DNA of 64,000 nt from Pogonophryne albipinna (Eukaryota; Chordata; Actinopteri; Perciformes; Artedidraconidae): the NCBI GenBank assembly GCA_028583405.1, contig CM053243.1:30865632-30929631 (forward strand). Direction: 5' to 3'. Position numbers and translations under genes: made by a program. The notes beneath the pieces are model-generated. The model saw only the letters and a list, made by a program, of their open reading frames with translations. It ran no database searches and was not told the DNA's origin. Shown here in pieces: positions 1 through 10,181 of the stretch. How positions within the stretch are numbered: the stretch's first letter is position 1; every line of letters begins with the position of its first letter.

Positions 1-360
1 TTCTTGTGGATTTGCTATGGTCGGCTTGAATTCACTGGAGAAACTGGGTCACTGAAAACATGTCTTCGCAATTATTTTCAAACCACTCTTGCAGCATTTT
101 TTTCCATCCTCGATGCATATGTTTATGTTACAAACACTCACTCGGCTATCTTTAAATCCTGAAGGAAGAGGGATAGTATGTGGTATAAAAAAGAAAGGTG
201 TTTATTATCTCACTAAAAGAACAGTGCTAATGTTTTAGCGTAGATTCCTTTTCTGTAGAAGTGAACATTCTTTGCTCAGCCTTTGTTTGAATTAAACCAA
301 TTTCTGTTTGTGTATACTTTTTTCAAATAGTTTTTGTATGACGTGTATGTTTGTTTTCAG
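1..360. other. pias1 intron, AT-rich, nothing recognised
   Basis: The stretch ends in a pyrimidine-rich acceptor (ttgttttcag at 351-360). No coding match or repeat family was recognised upstream of the exon. Confidence 0.6.
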
Positions 361-3300
361 GCTTTTCGTGGAGATCCTCAACAGCTGCATGGACTGTGAT
401 GAGATCCAGTTCAAGGAGGATGGCAGCTGGGCCCCCATGAGGTCTAAGAGGGAAGTGCAGGAGGTCTCCTCTGCTTCCTATAGCAACGGGCTGGATGGTG
501 AGGCATATCATGAGGGATGAAGAGGGGGACAGGGCGGGGTTAAAAACCAGAAAGGCTGCTTCTACATGAAGGCAGGGAGAAAAGCCTGAAAGTAATTAAG
601 TTAGGATTACACACACATGGCAACTGGAACGTGCATTTCCATCCCCTCTTTGTGTATGCATTGTCAGTTTTAATTTGGCGGGGCATCAATCATGATGCCA
701 CTGAATAAACTGCCTGTCTCCATAGTAACAAACACTGTTTTTCATTTGAGAGCAGGGGAAAATTGTATGTCTGCATTTTAGCACAGTTACAGTATTCAGC
801 GGTGGTTTGTTTTTCACTCTGCAACCTCAGGAAATGATAAACATGAGCACAGTGACTATAACAATGTGGCGGCTGCTCTCCAGGTTCATGTCGGACGTCT
901 GCAGGCTCGGACCATCGGGGCTCGTCTAACAGCCACGGTGACAGCAGCAATAGACAGAAGGTGGAGGTGATCGACTTGACACTGGACAGCTCCTCAGAAG
1001 ACGAGAGCCAGGATTCACCGCCTTCGCCACCGCTGCCACTGCCTCCTCCGCCCAAAAGACCGTGTCCCTCCATGTCCCCGCCCTCTCCGCCACACAACAA
1101 AGGGTCAGACACACACACAAACACACACACACCATGTGAATGAGAATTTTCAATGACTTTTTACGAAGTTTTATTTGATTGTTGCCTCTGTGTTTAGTGT
1201 CCTGTCTGTCTGTAACTTTGTGTGGTAGTGTTACCACTGAACAGGTCTCTCTTGAGAATGAGACCCTGTGTCTCAATGAGATTTTCACCCGTATAAATAA
1301 AGGCTAAAAAAAAAAACTGCACATTTAGTTAAATGGGTAAATGAGGCATATTTTAGCTGCTCAGATGGGTATTTATGAATTTAGATGTTTACAAATTCAC
1401 GAGTTTTGCACTTGAACACACAAATTGCTTTTAAAAAATGAACAGCGCCCACAGAGGAAAGCAGAGAGTGCTGACTGAGGAGTTTTTCAGAAAGTGAAGT
1501 TTGATTTTACATCTAGAAATGGTTGACTTTCAAAAAAACACACAATCGTTTTATGGCACATAAGAATCAGGATCATAGGATTAAAGTTCAGCCAATCGTA
1601 ATTCAATATGTACAGTGGGGCAAAAAAGTATTTAGTCAGCCACCAATTGTGCAAGTTCTCCCACTTAAAAAGATGAGAGAGGCCTGTAATGTTCATCCTA
1701 GGTACACTTCAACTATGAGAGACAGAATGGGGGGAAAGAATCCAGGAAATCACATTGTAGGATTTTTAATGAATTAATTTGCAAATTATGGTGGAAAATA
1801 AGTATTTGGTCAATAACAAAAGTTCATCTCAATACTTTGTTATATACCCTTTGTTGGCAATGACAGAGGTCAAACGTTTTCTGTAAGTCTTCACAAGGTT
1901 TTCACACATTGTTGCTGGTATTTTGGCCCATTCCTCCATGCAGATCTCCTCTAGAGCAGTGATGTTTTGGGGCTGTCGCTGGGCAACACAGACTTTCAAC
2001 TCCCTCCAAAGATTTTCTATGGGGTTGAGATCTGGAGACTGGCTAGGCCACTCCAGGACCTTGAAATGCCTCTTACGAAGCCACTCCTTCGTTGCCCGGG
2101 CGGTGTGTTTGGGATCATTGTCATACTGAAAGACCCAGCCATGTTTCCTCTTCAATGCCCTTGCTGATGGAAGGAGGTTGTCACTCAAAATCTCACGATA
2201 CATGGCCCCATTCATTCTTTCCTTTACACGGATCAGTCGTCCTGGTCCCTTTGCAGAAAAACAGCCCCAAAGCATGATGTTTCCACCCCCATGTTTCACA
2301 GTAGGTATGGTGTTCTTTGGATGCAACTCAGCATTCTTTCTCCTCCACACACGTCTAGTTGAGTTTTTACATGTACTGACTTAAGCAGGGGGACACGTCT
2401 GGCACTGCAGGATTTGAGTCCCTGGCGGCGTAGTGTGTTACTGATGGTAGCCTTTGTTACTTTGGTCCCAGCTCTCTGCAGGTCATTGACTAGGTCCCCC
2501 CGTGTGGTTCTGGGATTTTTGCTCACCGTTCTTGTGATCATTTTGACCCCACGGGGTGAGATCTTGCGTGGAGCCCCAGATCGAGGGAGATTATCAGTGG
2601 TCTTGTATGTCTTCCATTTTCTAATAATTGCTCCCACAGTTGATTTCTTCACATCAAGCTGCTTACCTATTGCAGATTCAGTCTTCCCAGCCTGGTGCAG
2701 GTCTACAATTGTGTTTCTGGTGTCCTTTGACAGCTCTTTGGTCTTGGCCATAGTGGAGTTTGGAGTGTGACTGTTTGAGGTTGTGGACAGGTGTCTTTTA
2801 TACTGATAACGAGTTCAAACAGGTGCCATTCATACAGTTAACAAGTGGAGGACAGAGGAGGCTCTTAAAGAAGAAGTTACAGGTCTGTGAGAGCCAGAAA
2901 TCTTGTTTGTTTGTAGGTGACCAAATACTTATTTTACCGAGGAATTTACCAATTAATTCATTAAAATCCTACAATGTGATTTCCTGGATTCTTTCCCCCA
3001 TTCTGTCTCTCATAGTTGAAGTGTCCTAGGATGAAAATTACAGGCCTCTCTCATCTTTTTAAGTGGGAGAACTTGCACAATTGGTGGCTGACTAAATACT
3101 TTTTTGCCCCACTGTATATAAATGTCAAGACAGCATGAAATGCTTCACAAACCTCTCAGGATCAGAAGGATTGGAAACTTCTTCCAGCCGACAAATCAGA
3201 ATTGAAAAGATCAGATTACATATCATTTGTGCTGTTCAGTAATAAACAGATCTGAGTCACATTATATGCAAAAACAAGCTTTGAGTCAGCTTGCAGTCTA

Positions 3301-6300
3301 TGTAGCCATAGTTGAAACAATGTTCAACAACTCTGAGGAATTAGTTACGAAACACCTTTTGAAACAGCTGCTTTATCTTTACGAATTAAAATACATAATG
3401 AACATCTGGAAACTTCTGCTGCTTCATTTGACTTTGATGAATCATGTGACTGTTCAGAGGATTGTGCTTCCAGGTTCAAAGGAGGAGACGAGACACCCTC
3501 TGTCCTATCAAATACATATGAAATGAAAGCAAAGCCTTATTATAGATTCATTTGCTTCTTCTCTAAACCTCTTCCTCTGTATCTGCCTGCAGGGTGTTGA
3601 ACCTGCACCACCAGGCCTCTCCTGTCAGCTGCACTCCCAGCATGCCTGCCGTGGACACCAGCTACATCCCTCCTGTCCCCGCCCTCATTCAGGACTACAG
3701 ACCGTACTACCACACCCCCAACGACCTGTCAGGTAAACGTTTAAGGGGTCAAATGTGGGGGGCGGTGGTGGCGAAGTCGATAGGGGCTTGGCTTGGCAAC
3801 TGGAAGGTCACCAGTTCAAGTCCCGGCAAGACCAAGTGCTACCGAGGTGTCCCTGAGCAAGGCACCGTTCCCCACACTGCTCCCCGGGCGCCGTTCAAAA
3901 TGGCAGCACACTGCTCCTAACACTAGGATGGGTCAAATGCAGAGAAACAATTTCCCCACGAGGGTTTAATAAAAGTCCATCTTATGTACTGCATTTTTTT
4001 ATTAAATAACCGATCTACAGTAATGCTTGGTTTTATTAAATGCATATTGTTGAGAATACCATTAGACACATTTAGCTATATAATATAACTCTAGCTTTTA
4101 GTAACTTTAAATAAACATTATGCATTTGCACCTTTGATATCGGTTGTTGTTGATGTTCACCATTATTCTGCCTGTGCTTGATTTCCAGAGTTGAGCTTCT
4201 TCTCGTTTCTTCAAGGTGACAATCATCAGGTATGTAAAACATCACTGAGTTTGGGGAGGCGTGTGGCGCAGTGGGTTGTGCGTTGGTGTTCGGATCAGGG
4301 GGTCTCAGGTTCAAACCCCACTGCAGTCAGCATGGGGGATTGCCCACAGTATTGAGTATGTAAGTCGCTTTGGATAAAAGCATGTAACATGTAATGTAAT
4401 ATTTACCCCTTTTCAGTGAAGCAGAAGCCAGTGTGTTTCACACTGACTGTGCTTACATGAAAAACAAATCAGAATCGTCAAAGTGTTATCTGATGAAAAA
4501 CCTCCTCTCTGCAGTGAGCAAAGATCTTTCATGCAGAGTTAAACGCTTCAGAATGAAATAAAGAATAGAGATTTTTAGGGTATTGTGGCCATAAGATGTG
4601 AGACAGTCTGCTGCTACACGCTCTAACTGTGTCACTGTCTGCTTCTGTCTCTACGGGCTATTTAAAGGAGACATGAGAGTGAGACGTTTGACAAATGATG
4701 GTCGTTACCCACCGGTTACTGGGGGGCTGAATTCTCCGAGGCGCTCGAACATAAATACAGTTGTTGCTTGATTTCTGACATCCTCATCTGTCAATCTTCT
4801 CCGTTTGAGTTCTATTATCTACAATGTTCTTTATAAAGGGTTGGTTATCCCACATTACCAACAAAAAAGCAATTTTCTTTTAATGGGACACTGTATCTAG
4901 ATGTTTAGATCCTTTTGCTTTTGAGATTTCAGATACAGTAAGCTTTAATAGAATTTCATTGAGTTTGAGAAAATTACATTTTAAAAATGTAACAGCAATT
5001 ACCTTTCCAGAATCAGCAACCCCCGTTGCCCTGGCGATTTCCCCTCGCTGTGAACAGTTTTTATTGGATCATGATTCTCCCGGAGACTGTAAGCAGCATT
5101 TCTGTCGACAAAAGATAAATTGTCTCTGGAAAGACGCTACTCTAATATCTTGAAACACGGACTAAACAAAACCCAAGCTACCTGCACCCCTCGTAACCAC
5201 CAAAGATTAGTAAATAAACACATAGTATATCTTTGATGCTTTGATTCTTCATGGGACACATTCAGTAATGAATAGCCGTGCTGTCTGAACTTCCTAATGT
5301 CTGGTCTTTGGTCTCGCCTCAAACAGGGAACATTTTCACAAAGCATCTTACCTGCAATACTAAATTGCACAAAAAAGCAACCTTGTTCAAAGTGTTCCCT
5401 TAATACCCGTTCACAAAGCTGCTGACAGTCCTGAGATATGGAAATGGAGGCCTCAATTATCATTTGTGAATTTAGTCATATCTCAACAGTGATTGGTAGA
5501 AAGATGACATTAAGCCAGTTAATGCGAAATAAAATCAATACACAGGGTCTAAACATGGATTACCATTAACAATCTGCTTTAGCCAAAAAAACGTAACCAT
5601 TAAAGCAAAGTAACAATACTGACTTGTTAAAGACCTTCCTCATGCCGGCAGGGAACTTTTGTTTTTCTAGCTGATTTAACTTGTAGTTTGGTTATTCTAC
5701 ATACAGAATTAATATCTCCTCGTAATTCAACATTAGCCATTAAATCAGATGTATTGCTTAAAGGTGGGGTAGGTAATTTTGGAGAAACCAGCTCGAGTGC
5801 GCTAGACTTTGAAAATACATAGCCAGAACAAATCTGCCACTTCCTTACAGAGCCCCTCCTCCAACACACATGAACGCGCACATGACCAATGAGGACACGA
5901 GATAAGTTTGTGCACAGATGGAAGGCTGGCAGCCAGGTAGGCCATCCAGTTATTTTAGCCGGGCCTGCGATTGGTCGTGCTTATTAGTACTACGGCTTCC
6001 ACAGATGACATTTTTAAGATTAAGATCTTAAGATATTCATTGCTATCGGGATGTTAAGAGCATTCCATGGAATATAACAAAAAGTGTATCTCGAGCCGGT
6101 TTCTCAAACTTACCTACCCCACCTTTAAGTTTAGTTTAATTTAGTACATTTCAACATACAACTTAAAGGTGGGGTAGGTAAGACAAAAAATCCATAAAAC
6201 AATTTCATCTGTGGAAGCCGTAGTACTGTAAAAAGCACGACCAATCATTTTAGCCGGCTCGGCTAAAATAACTGGATGACCTACCTGCCTGTCAGCCTTC

Positions 6301-7249
6301 CATCTGTGCACAAACTTATCTCGTGCCCTCATTGGTCATGTGCGCGTTCGTGTGTGTTGGAGGAGGGGCTCTGTAAGGAAGTGGCAGATTTGTTCCGGTT
6401 GTGTATTTTCAAATTCTAGCGCACTCGAGCTGGTTTCTCCAAAATGACCTGCCCCACCTTTAAATACTCATATAATGATTTAAAAACAAAGGTAATTACT
6501 TTTGAATTAGTGACGAACCAAAGCAGGTTTAAGAAAAAAAAATGTGTGCATTATATATTAACAAGAGTCTAACACAAAATATGATATACTAGTGTTCACA
6601 ACTATGATTTTTCTCCTGGGTATTTCATTATTGCTTAATGTGCCTCGCTGCATATTATCCCTCACTTGGGACACCATGATAATATGCTCTCAACAGTTCT
6701 TTAATATTGTTTTTATTTTAACTCGCTGGTACAACATTTATTGCAAAATGCTTTGTGACCTGCTCTCAGACTCAAATTGAAACCCAGCCAGTAGGGTCTT
6801 CTGTTTTGCAAACACTCTCCATGGTAACCTCATCAGCCTCTGAACTCACCCTTGCTCCTCTCTTCTGTTTCTCATTGATTCAGCATTACAACATGGTGAT
6901 GGCTGCCGCGGCCGCAGCTTCAGCCTCAGACGACCACGAGCTGCTTCTCAACCGCTTCCTGCCCTACAGCACCTCCTCCTCCTCCTCACAGCTGTTCCTC
7001 GACCAATCAGGAGGCTCCTCAGCCCCCTCGCTGACCGTGCCCACCAACGGGGTGAGCAACTCGGGCAGCAGCAGCAGCAGCAGTCTGGTGTCGTCCAGCA
7101 GCCTCCGCGACACACACTCCACACACTCGTCTTCACACTCTTCACACTCCTCACACACACACCCCGTGGTGGTGGCCACCCGGAGCAGCGCTGAGGCGGC
7201 AGTGGCAGCGATTTACGGCGGGATACCTGACGTTATATCGTTGGACTGA
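361..7249 (+). CDS. pias1: PIAS1, SUMO E3 ligase (3' five coding exons, 5'-partial)
   Basis: Five coding exons with GT-AG borders and matching phases: 361-497, 884-1103, 3593-3732, 4189-4229 and 6884-7249 (stop TGA 7247-7249), about 301 residues. The first exon ([20 protein letters not shown]...) is the C-terminal part of the SP-RING region, which recruits UBC9. The second carries the SUMO-interacting motif VEVIDLTLD followed by acidic serines and a long proline-rich stretch. The third and fourth encode the PIAS1-type segments [14 protein letters not shown] and FFSFLQGDN. The last has poly-Ala, poly-Ser and Ser/His-rich runs and ends IPDVISLD, close to the PIAS1 C-terminus as I recall it. PIAS proteins are nuclear SUMO ligases that restrain STAT and other transcription factors. 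The SAP and PINIT domains lie outside the window. PIAS1 fits better than PIAS2, 3 or 4; which teleost duplicate (a or b) is unknown. Intron 2 holds a Tc1 element, intron 3 a SINE, and intron 4 a SINE plus two MITEs. Confidence 0.93.
1165..1316 (+). repeat. LINE 3'-tail-like fragment
   Basis: The segment contains the phrase 'caggtctctcttgagaatgagaccc...tctcaatgagat' and ends in 'aaataaaggctaaaaaaaaaa'. This closely resembles the 3' ends of common fish CR1/L2/Rex-type LINEs and of SINEs that borrow that tail. No reverse-transcriptase coding remains. Family assignment is from memory of the tail pattern; the left boundary is approximate. Confidence 0.5.
1613..3114 (-). mobile_element. Tc1/mariner element with about 200-bp TIRs, internally deleted
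   Basis: The element begins CAGTGGGGCAAAAAAGTATT at 1613 and ends with its reverse complement at 3114. Target-site TA dinucleotides lie at 1611-1612 and 3115-3116. The inverted repeats extend about 200 bp (1613-1815 and 2915-3114) and are highly similar, with small indels. It sits in a pias1 intron with the transposase antisense to pias1. It belongs to the Tc1-like families widespread in teleosts. The transposase is broken (separate entry), so this copy could move only if supplied in trans. Confidence 0.93.
1829..2751 (-). pseudogene. Tc1 transposase, deleted and frameshifted
   Basis: The N-terminal half starts at ATG 2751 ([20 protein letters not shown]) with the paired-like helix-turn-helix DNA-binding region and the GAPRK/RGVKMI linker. 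It stays in frame to about [11 protein letters not shown] near 2371. The C-terminal half continues in another frame ([11 protein letters not shown] to the stop at 1829), with the second catalytic Asp in [10 protein letters not shown] and the Glu in NPIENLW. Compared with Tc1 transposases of this family as I know them, roughly 30-40 codons are missing at the join. These include the block carrying the first catalytic Asp (the WSDE-type motif). With both a deletion and a frameshift, no active DDE enzyme can be made. Confidence 0.9.
3745..3975 (+). repeat. tRNA-derived SINE
   Basis: A Pol III B-box-like sequence (agttcaagtcc, 3813-3823) lies in a tRNA-like head. It is followed by a body with the teleost SINE phrases 'ccctgagcaaggcacc' and 'cactgctcctaacactaggatgggtcaaatgcagag'. 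The tail is degenerate. It lies in pias1 intron 3. Borders are approximate. Confidence 0.7.
4255..4402 (+). repeat. tRNA-derived SINE, shortened, second family
   Basis: The tRNA-like head (ggcgtgtggcgcagtgggtt ... B box near 4308-4318, ggttcaaacccc) joins 'actgcagtcagcatggggga'. It ends with the common fish tail 'aagtcgctttggataaaagc...atgtaatgtaa'. The same family recurs in reverse at 42444-42615, and as tail-only pieces at 17570-17626 and 52290-52345. Confidence 0.7.
4403..5757. other. pias1 intron 4, left part, no recognised element
   Basis: No coding exon, tRNA gene or repeat with defined ends was found. Short ORFs here have no recognisable domains and no coding bias. Confidence 0.5.
5758..6128. 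mobile_element. TTAA-target MITE, copy 1
   Basis: The ends read TTAAAGGTGGGGTAGGTAA at 5758 and its near-perfect reverse complement up to 6128, with imperfect inverted repeats of about 30 bp. A TTAA at each end suggests a piggyBac-type target duplication. There is no coding capacity. A second, inverted copy begins 34 bp downstream. Confidence 0.8.
6163..6463. mobile_element. TTAA-target MITE, copy 2 (inverted relative to copy 1)
   Basis: The ends are TTAAAGGTGGGGTAGGTAAG at 6163 and CCTGCCCCACCTTTAA at 6463. The internal blocks (the 'ccatctgtgcacaaactt' and 'gcactcgagctggtttctcc' segments) match the reverse complement of copy 1. The two copies are therefore oriented head-to-head in the last pias1 intron and could pair in the transcript. 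Confidence 0.8.
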
Positions 7250-10181
7250 CTGGAGAGCAGTCAGAACTACAATTTGGGTCCAGCTGAGATCCACTAACAC
7301 ACGTTTTTTGACTACAGGGTGAAGTTTTGATCCAGAAAGTTGACTGGCGCCAAGTCATCACACTTTGTGGAGTCCTAATGAGGAGAGTGTCTCAACGAGA
7401 GCACTAATATTATATATTATATAATATTAACAGAGGGTTCTCTTCACTAGACAGAGCGGTGGACTTCTGTTTGTGTACTGACTTCAGATCAGGAACCTGT
7501 CCAGCATGTTTATGTTACTAACGCGGCACAAACAGCAAAGACTCTACTTGAGCAAATCACACGAAGGACAAATGCTCTTTTCTACAAAAACGAGGAGTTA
7601 GCACCGTGTACAGAGAACAAATATATTTTCCTCTTTTACTTTTGTATGTTATATCGGAAAATGTTCAGTCAAGTGAGCTGCTTCAATTGCTGTTTTTAAT
7701 TAGAGGACTGAGGTTGCATTTCCCTTTTTTCTCACAAAGCTTTGACATAACGCCTGTTGCCATGTGGTCGTCTTTTGCTTCTCTTTTTGTCCCGCTTACA
7801 TTTAGCTTTATTTGCATTTCTACAATATGAACTTAAGTTCTCTCATTCTTAACTGATCGAGCTCCATTTTCAAATGATGCTTTATTCTTTCTCTGTCCAA
7901 TAACAAGAACACTGAAGTTACAGTTTTTATTCATGTGCTAATACTTTTATTATATTTTAAGTTATGTATGATATTTAAACCGTTATAAATATATAGTATA
8001 TATATATATATATGCATTCCCTTTGACCTTCAGGTTAATGCTGTAGGAAGTGAGTAGTAGTAGAAATCACTCCTCACAAAGACTCTGCCGGCAAACAGCA
8101 TTTAGAAATGGAGACTTTTAAACTATTTATACTTGCAGATTTAGAGTTTTGAGCTGGAAGAGTTTCTTTTTCTTTTCTTTTTGCAAAATGCCAAAAACAA
8201 GATAAAGTACCTGATGAAAATGATCATAATATTCAGAGTGCAGTTGAATCTGTGTGCCACAGTGTTCTCCGTCCAAGTGTCCACTTCTTCGGTTTCAGCT
8301 GATGGTTATTTAGACATCTCTGTTCATGTATGTCTTGTCTTCTTAGTTCCATCGTTCTTTTGCTTGACTGTTAAAAAAGGTATTACAATGAAGGCCGAGC
8401 TGTTGTAGCAGCACAGTCCTTCTGGAGAGACGGCGTCCATGGCATGTGACCAAGTTTAAACTAGTGCCTGTTTGTGTGCATGCTTCACAGCGTGGTGGGG
8501 ATGTTTTGGGTTTCCAAACTCAAAAGAATGTCTTTAATGCTCGCCCACAACCTCTGTCCCATCTCTGTCGAAGCTTTTTGTGGAGATTCGTGATATCTTT
8601 GACAGCCTAGGCGTTATACAGGGAGTTATCTTTGGGAAACTGCTCTTGGAAAAGCATGGAAGAGTGCCACAGTGAAAGAGGGAGATGTCAACATGCCAAC
8701 TTATACACTGGGCACAAAGCCAGCTGGTTTAAAAATACATGACCTAAACCGTACGAGCACTTTGTGTACGATGTGGAAGTGTGCAAGTGAGGTGGAGTAC
8801 CTCCATTCAGCTGGGGACACAGTTTGCTCATGAATGTATTGTGTAATTAAGAGGGGAGTAGACACACTTTAGGTGTTTGCTTCCATTTTGGCTTTTAGCA
8901 GATGTTATCAAGGTGACATTAGCAGTGACACACACACAGTACACCTGGCACCCCCCCGCCCAGTCAGCCCACTCCTCCTCCTGTGCATCCTGTAAAGTTC
9001 CCTTCTCATCAGCCTCTCCTCGATGTTCCACTTGCAGACGTCCGAGACAGGCAGCTCACTTCGGAAACAAATTATCACCAGGGGATAATCCCTTCTGACA
9101 GCGGCCCCCCATCCCCTGTCCCGTCCTTCAGCTTCTCACTGAGATGTTGACCCAAAGTGACCCCCCCCCTCTCTTTCCTCCCTTGCTCTCTCTTTGCATC
9201 TTTAACTTTATTCAAACCCCCGGCTCTCACACTGACCCAGAACCAGTCCTTGTGTATTTCCAGTGTTGTTCAGTATTTTATTTATTCTTATTTCTATATA
9301 TTATATTTTTTACAAATTGTTTGATTTCCATTGGTGAGCTTCAGTCACTTTCACTCGGGAGCTGTTGTGATATGATTTTATTTAATATGCATTTTATTAA
9401 TATTCTTTGCCAGCAGCGCAATCTCTCACAATGGAACCAACGAGTCATTCGTCATGTAAATGCTCCTGTGTGACGCTTTATAATCAGGACACAAAGCACA
9501 TGCTTAATTAATACGTGCATGACTCATGGTGATTTAATGTTTTAATTAATTCAGGATGTGTTATGAATTCTGGTTGCTCACCAAGTCGCTGAGAGTTAAT
9601 GTGATTAGGTAATGCTAAATGGATTATCAATGAATGATTAGCTCAGTGACTTCATACGTACATTTATGTACAGCCAAGTTAGCAGGAGTTCAGTTACATA
9701 AATAAGGTAGTATTCCATTTTATGGCAATATCAAGCCATCTTTTCTCTTCAGACATTTGCCGTTGATGGCATTTATCCACATTTTGAGAATTAACAGTTT
9801 TCTGTTGTCTTAATTTGTTTAGATAATCAAAAATCATATTATCACATTAATTAAACCATTTCAAACCCATCTTTGAACATGCATGTTCACAGATGGGTTT
9901 TCTTAGCTAATGCTAAAGTAAACATTTTGGAAATGTTGTATCCGCCATGCCACTGTATGTAACTGGATTCCAGATCATTTGGTAGCATGTCAATGTGTGA
10001 AAAAACATTGATCCTTTTAGTGTTATCTGCCAACGTAAACTCACAGTGACTGCTTCATGGCAACAACATGAATTTGCGTCACATTCTGCATAAATTCATG
10101 CATCAAACCAGTACTTGCGTAATATTTTTGCATTTATTTAAATATGTGTTTTCCTTTATTATAAAGTGTTACCCTGACTTA
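7250..10181 (+). other. pias1 3'UTR and downstream non-coding DNA
   Basis: No exon or repeat with clear ends was found. The pias1 3'UTR starts here but its end is undefined; I saw no convincing AATAAA with a downstream GU-rich element before 10182. 9480-9660 is rich in TTAATTAAT and TTTAATTAATTCA homeodomain-type sites. 7980-8010 is an AT dinucleotide run. Short ORFs are not convincing. Confidence 0.45.

Noticed and set aside
690..1288. Minus-strand open frames over pias1 exon 2
   Set aside because: Antisense to a GC- and proline-rich exon; no domain and no splice support.
3813..4320. Possible functional tRNA genes
   Set aside because: Only B-box-like sequences within SINE heads; no complete cloverleaf with matching acceptor stem.
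5627..6332. Minus-strand open frames of 63-84 codons in pias1 intron 4
   Set aside because: They are largely MITE sequence; both copies give related peptides because the DNA is repeated, not because of coding selection.
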